A DNA stretch of 64,000 nt from JAABTH01 sp964492615 (GTDB lineage: Bacteria; Bacillota; Dethiobacteria; DTU022): NCBI GenBank assembly GCA_964492615.1, contig CAZBKZ010000005.1:41123-105122 (forward strand). Reading direction: 5' to 3'. Positions 50,951-59,630 of this stretch are shown here, piece after piece. The notes below the pieces were generated by a model. It was given only the letters and a program-made list of their open reading frames with translations, was not told where the DNA came from and made no database searches. The position numbers and the translations under genes are program-made. Every line of letters begins with the position of its first letter. Within the stretch, counting starts at the first letter, position 1.

Positions 50951-53041
50951 ATGACAGTAAAAATCTTAGTAGCTGAAGATTCAGCATCAGATCGGTTAAT
51001 CATCACGAATATGTTAAAAGGATATGATGTTCTTACTGCTAATGATGGTTTAGAAGCTATGCAGCAACTTAACCTGCACCAGGATATTGATTTAATTATC
51101 CTTGACCTACATATGCCAAACATGGATGGCTTCCAGGTTCTTTCTGCGCTTAAATCTGAAGATCGTTATAAAAAAATACGCACAATTATATTAACTAACT
51201 ACGATGAGCTCGATAATGAAATCAAGGGTCTGGATCTTGGCGCGATAGACTTTATCAGAAAACCGATTAACATGGCTTCTCTCCGGGCCAGAATTGATAT
51301 ACATGCAGAACTGTTAAGAGTCCAACAACTGCTTGAACAAAAACTTTATGAGCAAGGTATTACGTTTGATATAATATTTCACCAGGCACCGATTGGAATA
51401 GCTATTTCACTCGGCAATAAACCTTCACTTGACGGAAATAACGATTATATAAGTATAAACCCAATGTATCAACAAATAACCGGAAGAACACAGGAAGAAC
51501 TCATCAGGTTAGGCTGGGAAAAAATAACTCATCCAGATGACCTGGGAGCAGAAATAAAAAATTTCGAACTACTGAAATCGGGGTCCATCAATAACTACTC
51601 TATGGATAAACGGTATATCAAGCCTGATGGATCAAGCATCTGGGTGCATGTTGTGGTAGCTGCTTTGGATCTGAATAATGACCGTGAGTATAATCATATC
51701 TGTTTCGTTCAGGATATTTCAAAAAGGAAACAAATTGAAAGTAACCTTACTTATAACCTTGAGCATGATCGGTGGACTGGGTTATATAACCAGACTTATT
51801 TGGAAAGCCTGCTCGAAAACGATTTGTGTCAACCCTTCAAAGCAAACAAAGCGCTAGTTGGTATAAATTTAAGTCAATTGCACTCAATAAATTTAACTTA
51901 TGGAAATTACTATACCCGGGACCTGATAAAAAAGATTATTGGTGCTTTAAAAATCCATTGTAATGATGATCAATTGCTGTTTAGCCTGCAGGATTATCAG
52001 TTTGCAATCTATGTTAAGGCATACCAGGATAAAGAAGAACTAATAGCTCTTTGTGAAGCTGTGGCTGCCACCCTTGATTCATTACTGACAATTGAAAGGG
52101 TTGAGGCCAGCATTGGAGTAGTTGAAATATGTGGATCCAATACCAGCAGTGTTGACGAACTGTTTAAAAGGCTTCTGATTGCCTCAGAGAAAAAACTAGA
52201 GAGTTATGGAGAATCATCATATTGCATTTTTGATGAAAACATGGAAGCAGAAATTGTCCGTAAAGATGAACTTCAACGTGAACTGGCTGAAATTGCTGCA
52301 GATGAGTCCAGTAAATTGTTATTCTTGCTCTATCAACCGATATATGATCTAAAGACTAACCAGATCTGGGGTTTTGAAGCCTTAGCCAGGTTGAACAGTA
52401 ACCTGCATGGCCAGGTTTCTCCATTAGAATTTATACCACTTGCAGAAGAATCTAAATTGATTATTCCCCTGGGTGAAAAAATTATTCTACAGGCATTAAA
52501 CTTTATCAGGAAATTGAATGGAAATGGGCATAATACTCCTGGCATTTCAATTAACATCTCAGTTATTCAGTTTCTTAAAGAAGGTTTCTGCGAAGATTTA
52601 TTACGCTTAATAGCGAGAATGGATGTAAACCCGGAAAAAATATGTCTGGAAATTACAGAATCAGTAATCGCCAAGTCTTTTGAGGATATAAATATTGTAT
52701 TAAGACAACTCAAAAAAACAGGTATAAAGATTGCTCTTGATGATTTTGGAACAGGATATTCCTCACTGGCCCGTGAACGCGAACTTAGTGTTGATTATAT
52801 TAAAATAGACAAAACATTTATCAATAAGCTATTAGTTTATAATCCGGAGGAGGCTATAACCGGGGATATTATTTCAATGGCTCATAAGCTGAGCCACAAG
52901 GTAATAGCGGAAGGAGTCGAAGAAGAAAACCAAAAGCTATATCTGATGAATAGTGGATGTGATATGGTCCAGGGCTTTCTTCTAAGTAAACCCCTTGCAG
53001 AAGAACAGGCCATCGAGTTGGTTAAGAAAGCTAATCGCTAA
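50951..53041 (+). CDS. Response regulator REC-PAS-GGDEF(degenerate)-EAL c-di-GMP phosphodiesterase
   Basis: 696 residues. Receiver with Asp52 (LDLHMPNMDGF); PAS about 135-265; a GGDEF-fold region (about 275-430) in which the signature reads SLQDYQF, so no cyclase activity is expected; EAL domain about 445-690 with Glu476 in FEALARL, ISINIS, EITES, ALDDFGTGYSS, YIKIDK, AEGVEEE and VQGFLLSKP, all metal and base residues present. It should cleave c-di-GMP to pGpG when phosphorylated or stimulated. It follows the kinase by 2 bases with GGAGGTT overlapping the end of that gene, so the two form a phosphorelay output pair. Confidence 0.92.
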   Translation: MTVKILVAEDSASDRLIITNMLKGYDVLTANDGLEAMQQLNLHQDIDLIILDLHMPNMDGFQVLSALKSEDRYKKIRTIILTNYDELDNEIKGLDLGAIDFIRKPINMASLRARIDIHAELLRVQQLLEQKLYEQGITFDIIFHQAPIGIAISLGNKPSLDGNNDYISINPMYQQITGRTQEELIRLGWEKITHPDDLGAEIKNFELLKSGSINNYSMDKRYIKPDGSSIWVHVVVAALDLNNDREYNHICFVQDISKRKQIESNLTYNLEHDRWTGLYNQTYLESLLENDLCQPFKANKALVGINLSQLHSINLTYGNYYTRDLIKKIIGALKIHCNDDQLLFSLQDYQFAIYVKAYQDKEELIALCEAVAATLDSLLTIERVEASIGVVEICGSNTSSVDELFKRLLIASEKKLESYGESSYCIFDENMEAEIVRKDELQRELAEIAADESSKLLFLLYQPIYDLKTNQIWGFEALARLNSNLHGQVSPLEFIPLAEESKLIIPLGEKIILQALNFIRKLNGNGHNTPGISINISVIQFLKEGFCEDLLRLIARMDVNPEKICLEITESVIAKSFEDINIVLRQLKKTGIKIALDDFGTGYSSLARERELSVDYIKIDKTFINKLLVYNPEEAITGDIISMAHKLSHKVIAEGVEEENQKLYLMNSGCDMVQGFLLSKPLAEEQAIELVKKANR

Positions 53042-53100
53042 ATACTATAATAATTGGGGTCAGGTCTTGAAATATAAGCTTTGAATGCTATAGCTCCGAC

Positions 53101-53413
53101 ATAGCCAGAACACTACGGATTGAATATCCAGAAGCAGTTTGCCATGTTACCTCTCGTGGTAACGCAAGGAATAATATTTATATAAATGATCAAGACCGCA
53201 AGACATTTCTAAATCTACTGAGTGAAGTTGTTAAAAAGTGCAACTGGCTCTGTCACGCTTATTGTCTAACGGACAACCACTATCACCTGCTTATTCGAAA
53301 CCCCGGACGCTAACTTCTCATATGGTATGCGGCAGTTAATAGGTATTTATACTCAACGTTACAACAAAATGGAGCTACCTTGAAGGATATTGCTGACTCA
53401 ATTGGGAATCACT
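53101..53413 (+). pseudogene. Decayed REP-associated tyrosine transposase (RAYT, Y1/HUH type)
   Basis: Reading from 53101, ARTLRIEYPEAVCHVTSRGN and NWLCHAYCLTDNHYHLLIRN match the N-terminal part of RAYT transposases, including the HUH pair in HYH. A one-base deletion after about 53305 then shifts the frame: ANFSYGMRQLIGIYTQRYNK, with the catalytic Tyr, continues in a different frame. The C-terminal fragment LKDIADSIGNH follows after an internal loss. The start codon position is ATA. Just upstream (53054-53068) is GGGGTCAGGTCTTGA, a string commonly seen with RAYT genes (from memory). The rest of 53042-53581 has no other gene. Confidence 0.85.
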
Positions 53414-53581
53414 AAACAACAGATAAAAACTGGTTTGACACTATATTGACACCGAATTGCCTTGTTAGATTGAGGCTAGGATAAGCAGGAAGGCGAGAAT
53501 ATGAATCAGAGCAATTAAGTGGCGGTATTAATGAAGCATTTTTAATATGAACATAACGAAGTGCAGGAAGGTTGAATATCC

Positions 53582-54424
53582 ATGAGCATTAAAGAGGAAT
53601 ACCGGGCCGATATAGATGCGATACTGGCTAAAAGGGATCATCTTGGTGCTGACTACTGGACAACTGCGGATAAACGCCTGGGTAAGGGAGGGCCCTTTTC
53701 CACCCTTGAGGCTGTGCGCTTGCTGCTGGAATTAGGAATGGATATTTCCGAGCCAATATTTAAAGAGGTTGCCGAAATAATTTTCAGCACCAGGCGGGAC
53801 GATGGGCGGTTTAAACTATCCCCAAAAGGCGCAATTTACCCCTGCCACACTATTAATGCCGCCAGTACGCTTTGCCATTTGGGCTATGCAAAAGACAGCA
53901 GGCTGCAAAAAACGTTTCAGCATCTTTTTGATATTCAATACAGTGACGGAGGTTGGCGGTGTAATAAGTTTATTTACGGTAGGGGTCCTGAAACGGAGTA
54001 TTCAAACCCCTTTCCAACTTTAAATGCTCTCGAGATTTTCCGGTTTACTGATTTTCTTAACCAGGAACAAAGTCTTGACCGGGCCGTGGAATTTTTACTT
54101 GAGCATTGGACTATCAGGAAGCCGATCGGGCCCTGCCAGTATGGTATAGGTACGCTATTCATGCAAACGGAATACCCCTTCGGCAATTATAATCTTTTCA
54201 TTTATCTCTATGTCTTATCCTTTTATAACAGGGCAAAGGAAGATAATAGATTTCTTGAGGCCTTAAATATTTTGGAATCGAAAATGGTTGATGGGAAAAT
54301 TGTGGTAGAGCGGGTTAATCGAAAACTTTCCGTATTTACCTTCTATAAAAAGGATGAGCCCAGTGAATTGGCAACCAACAAGTATCATGAAATTCTAACA
54401 AACCTGGGCAGGCTTGGAGGTTAA
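53582..54424 (+). CDS. Prenyltransferase/squalene-cyclase-like (alpha-alpha toroid) protein
   Basis: 280 residues. Several copies of the helix-turn repeats of the prenyltransferase/oxidosqualene fold are seen: DYWTTADKRLGKGGPFSTLE, RRDDGRFKLS and QYSDGGWRCNKFIY, with the QxxDGGW-type (DGGW) motif. The catalytic DXDD of squalene-hopene cyclase is absent. It is expected to be a globular non-catalytic or unknown-function relative. ATG preceded by AGGAAGG. It lies alone next to the decayed RAYT gene. Confidence 0.7.
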   Translation: MSIKEEYRADIDAILAKRDHLGADYWTTADKRLGKGGPFSTLEAVRLLLELGMDISEPIFKEVAEIIFSTRRDDGRFKLSPKGAIYPCHTINAASTLCHLGYAKDSRLQKTFQHLFDIQYSDGGWRCNKFIYGRGPETEYSNPFPTLNALEIFRFTDFLNQEQSLDRAVEFLLEHWTIRKPIGPCQYGIGTLFMQTEYPFGNYNLFIYLYVLSFYNRAKEDNRFLEALNILESKMVDGKIVVERVNRKLSVFTFYKKDEPSELATNKYHEILTNLGRLGG

Positions 54425-54503
54425 ACGAAAAAGTGCAAAAGTATAGCATCCCTGTCCCCGCGCTCCTTATTTCAATTTCCCGGGAAATAAAGTTTCAAGC
54501 AGG

Positions 54504-54677
54504 TTAAGTTTTTTTATAACGGTTGCCAGTCTTTGCGTAGATTAGGAAGACAATAGTTGCTAAAACGAATAATATCCACACTGCATGGACAGCCCATTCT
54601 GCATTTAAAAGTCCACCTGCCGCAGGAATTAAAAGTGTACCTGCCAGGGCGAATGTTTTTTTAATAGAAGGGTTGCA
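54504..54677 (-). pseudogene. Possible decayed membrane-protein fragment
   Basis: On the minus strand a frame without a start reads KKTFALAGTLLIPAAGG then LLNAEWAVHAVWILFVLATI, ending KTGNRYKK and a stop. It looks like a remnant of a small membrane protein with two helices; an in-frame TAG and missing ATG argue against function. The 342-base gap 54425-54766 holds nothing else except the palindrome at 54703. Confidence 0.35.
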
Positions 54678-54702
54678 TTGCTAATTTAAATGTGATATAT
54701 AA

Positions 54703-54717
54703 ATAACATAATGTTAT
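54703..54717 (+). promoter_or_regulatory. Perfect palindrome, candidate operator of the DUF3796-Xre pair
   Basis: ATAACAT-a-ATGTTAT is a 15-base perfect inverted repeat, 50 bases before the DUF3796 start in an AT-rich region. The Xre regulator encoded two genes downstream could bind it. Confidence 0.5.
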
Positions 54718-54766
54718 ATAAAAATTATATTATATGCTAAATAGCTAACATTAGGAGGAATTAGCA

Positions 54767-55114
54767 ATGAAAAAGAATCCAATACGTTACCTGGGGTTGG
54801 TAGGGTTACTGGGGCTGTTAGGTTTAATTACAGGCAACATAGGTTATTTTGGTTTTTTCGGATACTTTGGTTTTTTCGGTCTTGCCCGCCATAGCGATGA
54901 TGAAATGCTGCGGCATAATCTCGGCCGGGCAGGGCTAAATGCCTTCATAGTTTCCCTGCTGGGCTTTCCTGCATTAATTATCGCCAGCTCTTTTTTCGAA
55001 TCTACAGATGCGCTTTTGAAATTCTTTGCAACCTTTTACGCCAATTTATTTGTTGTCCAAATCCTGACCTTCGTTATATCCTTTAATATCTATGAGAAGA
55101 GGGGAAATATGTGA
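54767..55114 (+). CDS. DUF3796-like membrane protein with Gly/Leu and Phe/Gly repeats
   Basis: 115 residues; the ATG follows TTAGGAGGAA. The N-terminus is low complexity: GLVGLLGLLGLITG followed by GYFGFFGYFGFFGLARH, then two membrane helices (about 60-80 and 88-108). This GLLGLLG/FFGFFG start is characteristic of DUF3796 proteins in clostridia, which are normally next to an Xre regulator. Its stop overlaps the start of that regulator. Function unknown. Confidence 0.75.
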   Translation: MKKNPIRYLGLVGLLGLLGLITGNIGYFGFFGYFGFFGLARHSDDEMLRHNLGRAGLNAFIVSLLGFPALIIASSFFESTDALLKFFATFYANLFVVQILTFVISFNIYEKRGNM

Positions 55115-55326
55115 TGCAGGTTACCTTAAAAACCCGTATTAAAGAGCTTCGGGCAAGGCATGATTTAACCCAGGAGCAGCTTGCTGACAAGGTTGGGGTG
55201 CGCCGGGAAACCATTGGCCATATTGAAAAGGGCAAATACAACCTATCACTGCTGCTGGCTTATAAAATTGCCACGGCTTTAGAAAGCAGTATAGAAGAAG
55301 TATTTATATTCGACCGTGCAGATTAA
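55114..55326 (+). CDS. Xre-family helix-turn-helix regulator
   Basis: 70 residues, a single HTH_3 domain: TRIKELRARHDLTQEQLAD, KVGVRRETIGHIEKGKYN and LSLLLAYKIATALESSIEEVF. The start at ATG 55114 (GTG at 55111 possible) overlaps the previous stop. AGAGGGG lies upstream. Small stand-alone Xre proteins of this kind act as repressors of their own operon, here probably the DUF3796 pair. Confidence 0.88.
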   Translation: MQVTLKTRIKELRARHDLTQEQLADKVGVRRETIGHIEKGKYNLSLLLAYKIATALESSIEEVFIFDRAD

Positions 55327-55329
55327 ACG

Positions 55330-55476
55330 ATGAAGCGGGTTTCTCATCCTCCAGAACGCCAGTTATTACATGAGGTGTCTACCCTATGCCACCTTACCCG
55401 CCTATTATTGAATTACAATCCGCTTTTAAAAAGAAGGATTAGTCAAACAATTACAGAATTAGAACTGGTAGTTTAA
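55330..55476 (+). CDS. Possible 48-residue protein before hsdM
   Basis: ATG-initiated ORF 4 bases after the Xre stop: MKRVSHPPERQLLHEVST, then LCHLTRLLLNYNPLLKRR and ISQTITELELVV. No ribosome binding site is visible, but its codon use is like that of neighbours and it fills the gap before hsdM. No family was recognised. The bases 55477-55531 hold the hsdM leader (CTGGAGGA near 55520). Confidence 0.3.
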   Translation: MKRVSHPPERQLLHEVSTLCHLTRLLLNYNPLLKRRISQTITELELVV

Positions 55477-55531
55477 GAACCTCACGATATACTGACATCT
55501 ATCGAAGACTATTCGTAATCCTGGAGGACCT

Positions 55532-57085
55532 ATGAACCAAAACAACAACAATCAAATTGAAAGCCGACTCTGGAGCGCTGCAGACGAGCTACGCGCCAAT
55601 TCAAAGCTAAAATCATCGGAGTATTCCGTTCCCGTTCTGGGGCTAATCTTCCTGCGCTATGCAGATTATAAATTAAGCGCAGTTGAAGCCGAGCTGGAAG
55701 GTCAGGCCACGGGCAGACGCAAGATCGGCCCTACCGACTACCAGGCCCGCGGGGTAATGTACCTGCCCCCGGAAGCCCGCTTTTCTGCCCTCCTGAACCT
55801 GCCCGAAGGCAGCAACATCGGCCAGTCTATAAACGATGCCATGCGGGCCATTGAAACAGAAAACCCCGATTTAAAAGATGTACTGCCCAAAACCTATAAT
55901 CGCCTTGAGAACTCCGCCCTATCCGAGCTGTTAAAACTGCTAAACTCCATCCCAATGGATATCGAGGGCGATGCTTTTGGTAAAATCTACGAATATTTCT
56001 TGGGCAAGTTTGCCATGAGTGAAGGGCAAAAGGGCGGCGAATTTTTCACCCCCACCTGCATCGTTAAACTTATAGTCAGCATTATTGAACCCTACAGCGG
56101 GCGGATTTACGATCCTGCCTGCGGTTCTGGCGGTATGTTTGTGCAAAGCGCCCGCTTTGTAGATGAACACCGCAATGGCGGCGGTGAAGTAATCAGTATC
56201 TACGGTCAGGAAAGGGTTTCTGAAACCGTACGCCTGGCTAAAATGAACCTTGCCGTTCACGGTTTAGGCGGCGATATCCGCCAGGGCAATACCTACTATG
56301 AAGACCTGCACAAAAGCCCCGGCAGATTTGACTATGTAATGGCCAATCCTCCCTTTAATGTAGACCGTATAGATAAAGAGCGTTTAAAAGATGACCCCCG
56401 GTTCCCCTTCGGAATGCCACGGGTTGATAATGGCAACTATATCTGGATTCAAATTTTTTACAGCACCCTAAATGAAACAGGGCGGTCCGGTTTTGTTATG
56501 GCCAATTCTGCTTCCGATGCCCGGGCATCGGAACTGGAGATCCGCAAACAGCTAATTGAAGTTAAAAGTGTAGATGTAATGGTAGCAGTCAGTTCAAACT
56601 TCTTCTATACTGTTACCCTGCCCTGCACCCTCTGGTTTTTCGACCGGGGTAAAAAGAATACCGACCGGGCAGATAAAGTACTTTTCATTGATGCCCGTCA
56701 TATCTTTCGCCAACTCGACCGGGCCCATCGCGACTGGACCCCGGCCCAGGTGGAATACTTAGCCAACATAGTGCGCCTCTACCGGAGCGAAGAACCGGAA
56801 GATCTGCATGGTGGGTTGGAGCTGTTGAAGGAGAACTTCACCGAGCTTGAATATGTTGATGTGCCGGGTTTGTGCAAGGCTGCCACTATTGAGGAGATTG
56901 AAGAGCAGGGTTACAGCTTAAACCCGGGGCGTTATGTTGGAGTAACTGCCCGCGAGGAAGATGACTTTGACTTCAAAGAGCGCCTGGAAGAATTAAATGA
57001 AGAACTGGAAAAGCTCAATGTCGAGGCGAGAGAACTGGAAGAGCGGATTGCGGAGAATGTGGTGAAGTTGCTGGAGGGTGAGTGA
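55532..57085 (+). CDS. hsdM: Type I restriction-modification system methylase subunit HsdM
   Basis: 517 residues. The N-terminal helical HsdM_N domain is at about 5-145, followed by the N6_N4 methylase domain: IYDPACGSGGMFVQSARF (AdoMet motif I, FxGxG equivalent) and the catalytic NPPF at 272-275 (MANPPFNVDRI). A coiled-coil C-terminus (RLEELNEELEKLNVEARELEE in part) contacts HsdS. It uses AdoMet to methylate adenine in the asymmetric site set by HsdS. CTGGAGGA precedes the ATG. It is first in the operon hsdM-hsdS-AlbA_2 gene-hsdR. Confidence 0.97.
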   Translation: MNQNNNNQIESRLWSAADELRANSKLKSSEYSVPVLGLIFLRYADYKLSAVEAELEGQATGRRKIGPTDYQARGVMYLPPEARFSALLNLPEGSNIGQSINDAMRAIETENPDLKDVLPKTYNRLENSALSELLKLLNSIPMDIEGDAFGKIYEYFLGKFAMSEGQKGGEFFTPTCIVKLIVSIIEPYSGRIYDPACGSGGMFVQSARFVDEHRNGGGEVISIYGQERVSETVRLAKMNLAVHGLGGDIRQGNTYYEDLHKSPGRFDYVMANPPFNVDRIDKERLKDDPRFPFGMPRVDNGNYIWIQIFYSTLNETGRSGFVMANSASDARASELEIRKQLIEVKSVDVMVAVSSNFFYTVTLPCTLWFFDRGKKNTDRADKVLFIDARHIFRQLDRAHRDWTPAQVEYLANIVRLYRSEEPEDLHGGLELLKENFTELEYVDVPGLCKAATIEEIEEQGYSLNPGRYVGVTAREEDDFDFKERLEELNEELEKLNVEARELEERIAENVVKLLEGE

Positions 57086-58221
57086 TGGGGAAAGAGTTAT
57101 ACAAGAAATATAAGTTGCGTGATATTATAAACCTTAAATACGGCAAAGGTTTACCTAAAAGAGAAAGAAGGGCGGGTGAATACCCTGTATATGGTTCTGG
57201 AGGTGTTGTTGATAAACACATTGAACCATTAGTTAAAGGACCTGGCATTATCATTGGAAGAAAAGGATCAATTGGAAATGTATTCTATGAGAAAAAGAGT
57301 TTTTACCCGATTGATACTGTATACTATGTTGAAGCTAAAGATCTGCCTCTTGATTTGTATTATTTGTCGCATCTGTTGACTACTATTGGACTTAATAATA
57401 TGAATTCAGACGCTGCTGTGCCTGGCTTAAATCGTGAAATAGCATTATCCCAAGAAGTTATAGTCCCACCACATGAAGTCCAACGTAAAATCGCCGCTAT
57501 CCTCTCAGCCTACGATGATTTAATTGAGAACAACCTACGAAGGATTAAAATCCTCGAAGAAATGGCTCAAAACCTTTACCGTGAATGGTTTGTCAACTTT
57601 CGCTTCCCCGGTCATGAGATTACCCGCTTCGTTGAATCCCCCCTGGGTCAAATCCCGGAGGGGTGGGAGGCCTTAAAGCTTGGTGATTTAATAAATATTA
57701 GAAAAGGAAAAAATATAACCAAAAAAACTGTAGTAGAAGGCCCAATTCCTGTTATTGCTGGAGGTAAAAGCCCTGCTTACTGCCATAATACATCAAATAC
57801 AAAGAAACCTATTGTAACAATTAGTGCATCTGGAGCGAATGCTGGTTTTGTTTGGCTTCATCATGAAAACGTTTGGGCTTCGGATTGTTCAGTTATAGAT
57901 ACCGATACAACACGATACGTTTATTACTACTATTTACAACTTAGAGATAGAAAAGTAGAAGTAGATATGCTACAAAGAGGTGCAGCCCAACCACATGTTT
58001 ATCCGAAAGATTTAATGGAATTAGAAGCGGTAAAAGTGCCAACTTTAGTTTTAGATAGATTTAACTTAGAAGTATCGGTTTTATTTCAAATGATTGGAAT
58101 TTTGTATGGTAAAAATACCATCCTCCGCCAAACCCGCGACCTCCTCCTGCCCAAGCTAATCTCAGGCGAGGTGGATGTTTCAGAGCTTGACATTAAAGTG
58201 CCAGAGGAGGCGGCCTCTTGA
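57085..58221 (+). CDS. hsdS: Type I restriction-modification specificity subunit HsdS
   Basis: 378 residues from the ATG at 57085, which overlaps the hsdM stop by one base. Two target-recognition domains are evident. The first is residues about 1-130 (LRDIINLKYGKGLPKRERRA), followed by the conserved spacer VPPHEVQRKIAAILSAYDDLI. The second is about 190-330 (LKLGDLINIRKGKNITKK), followed by a shortened second conserved region. Each domain binds half of a bipartite DNA site, which cannot be predicted here. GGAGGGTGAGTG precedes the start. Confidence 0.95.
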   Translation: MGKELYKKYKLRDIINLKYGKGLPKRERRAGEYPVYGSGGVVDKHIEPLVKGPGIIIGRKGSIGNVFYEKKSFYPIDTVYYVEAKDLPLDLYYLSHLLTTIGLNNMNSDAAVPGLNREIALSQEVIVPPHEVQRKIAAILSAYDDLIENNLRRIKILEEMAQNLYREWFVNFRFPGHEITRFVESPLGQIPEGWEALKLGDLINIRKGKNITKKTVVEGPIPVIAGGKSPAYCHNTSNTKKPIVTISASGANAGFVWLHHENVWASDCSVIDTDTTRYVYYYYLQLRDRKVEVDMLQRGAAQPHVYPKDLMELEAVKVPTLVLDRFNLEVSVLFQMIGILYGKNTILRQTRDLLLPKLISGEVDVSELDIKVPEEAAS

Positions 58222-59630
58222 AAAATGCTGACTTAGAAATCCTTCTCCAGGAAGGCGAAGGCACCATGCTGGAATATAAGAAGAAGCCGAATAAAGATTT
58301 CGCCAGTGCATTAACAGCTTTTGCAAATACTATTGGTGGTAAAATTCTTCTCGGAGTTGATGACAAGGGCAGGGTTACAGGTATAGAAGATACAAATGAG
58401 CTGCGGGGGAACATACAAAACATTGCAAGGAATTGTGATCCTCCTGTACAGATTACTTTGCAGCGAATAGATGAAGTAGTTGCTGTTATTGTTAAAGAAA
58501 GTGATGATAAACCAGTTCAGTGCAGTGATGGTTTTTTTGTACGACAGGGTGCAGTTACTCAAAAACTAAAACGCCATGAGATTCATAATTTATTTAAGCA
58601 GGCTGGAACTATCCGCTTCGATCTATCTGTGTGCCCTAAGTTTAATTATCCCGACGATTTTGATCATGACAAATTCAAATATTGGTTAAAGAAAAGCACT
58701 ATAACTACAGAAAGTAATATAGAGGATATTTTAGTTAACATCGAGGCTGCTGAACGTGTAGCTGGCAAGTTGCTTTTCCGTAATGCCGGGGTGCTTTTCT
58801 TTGCCAAAGAGCCCCGCAGGTTCTTTAATCAGGCTTATATAACCTGTCTGCTTTTTAAGGGTGACAAAAAAGTAGATGTGCTGGATCGTAAAGATTTTGC
58901 TGAAGGAATTGTTGAAGATATAGAAAACAGCCTTCGCTTTATTGAACGCAATACCCGTACGGCTTATAAGATAGAAAAATTGCAGCGTGAAAATATACCA
59001 GAATATCCAATGGAAGCATTACGCGAAGCGATAACTAATGCAGTTATGCACCGGGACTGGTTTATTGAAGGTGGCAACGTCTTTGTTGAAATCTTTTCAG
59101 ATCGCATTGAGGTAACAAGCCCTGGTGGGTTGCCTGCTGGTATGAACTATGATGATTTAGGTCGTAAGAGCATCAGGAGGAACCCCTTAATAGCTGACCT
59201 ATTACATCGAATAGACTTTATAGAAAAAGCCGGTACTGGAATTAGAAGAATGCGGGAGGGTGCTGTATCAAACGGTTATCCGGAACCTGAGTTTATGGTG
59301 GACAATTTTTTTGATGCTGTTTTCTATCCACTAAAAGCTGAAGACCCCGCAAGCACCCCGCAAGCACCCCCCAAGCACCCCCCAAGTACCCCTCAAGTTA
59401 TAACGGTGCTTAAAGCTGCATTAAATGAAGATAAGAAAAGAGAAGAGTTGCAAGAAGTGGCGCAGATCAAAGATAGAAAACATTTTAGAAAAAATTATAT
59501 AGAACCCTTGGTATCCAGTGGTTTGTTGCGTATGACTTTGCCAGATAAGCCTAATAGCCCAAACCAGCGTTACAAAACCACGAAACAAGGAGTGGCTTAC
59601 TTAAAGCAAGTAGAAGAGGAGAATAAGTGA
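58218..59630 (+). CDS. AlbA_2 / HATPase (Schlafen-like) protein inserted in the RM operon
   Basis: 470 residues. The TTG start overlaps the hsdS stop by 4 bases (TTGA), with GAGGAGG 7 bases upstream. Residues about 10-125 are an AlbA_2 putative DNA-binding domain: MLEYKKKPNKDF, TAFANTIGGKILLGVDD. The ATP-binding part (about 265-375) has EALREAITNAVMHRDW and GTGIRRMREG, the GHKL-like HATPase_c_4 pattern. A Pro/Thr/Gln-rich linker (PASTPQAPPKHPPSTPQV, 376-394) leads to a winged-helix tail. Such proteins are annotated as RecG-like or Schlafen AlbA_2 ATPases and occur within several defence operons; here its exact role is unknown. Its stop overlaps the hsdR start. Confidence 0.87.
   Translation: MKNADLEILLQEGEGTMLEYKKKPNKDFASALTAFANTIGGKILLGVDDKGRVTGIEDTNELRGNIQNIARNCDPPVQITLQRIDEVVAVIVKESDDKPVQCSDGFFVRQGAVTQKLKRHEIHNLFKQAGTIRFDLSVCPKFNYPDDFDHDKFKYWLKKSTITTESNIEDILVNIEAAERVAGKLLFRNAGVLFFAKEPRRFFNQAYITCLLFKGDKKVDVLDRKDFAEGIVEDIENSLRFIERNTRTAYKIEKLQRENIPEYPMEALREAITNAVMHRDWFIEGGNVFVEIFSDRIEVTSPGGLPAGMNYDDLGRKSIRRNPLIADLLHRIDFIEKAGTGIRRMREGAVSNGYPEPEFMVDNFFDAVFYPLKAEDPASTPQAPPKHPPSTPQVITVLKAALNEDKKREELQEVAQIKDRKHFRKNYIEPLVSSGLLRMTLPDKPNSPNQRYKTTKQGVAYLKQVEEENK

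Noticed and set aside
59344..59400. Tandem C-rich repeats (AAGCACCCC type), first suspected as a regulatory or CRISPR-like repeat
   Set aside because: They lie inside the AlbA_2 gene in frame and encode its Pro/Thr linker, without spacers.
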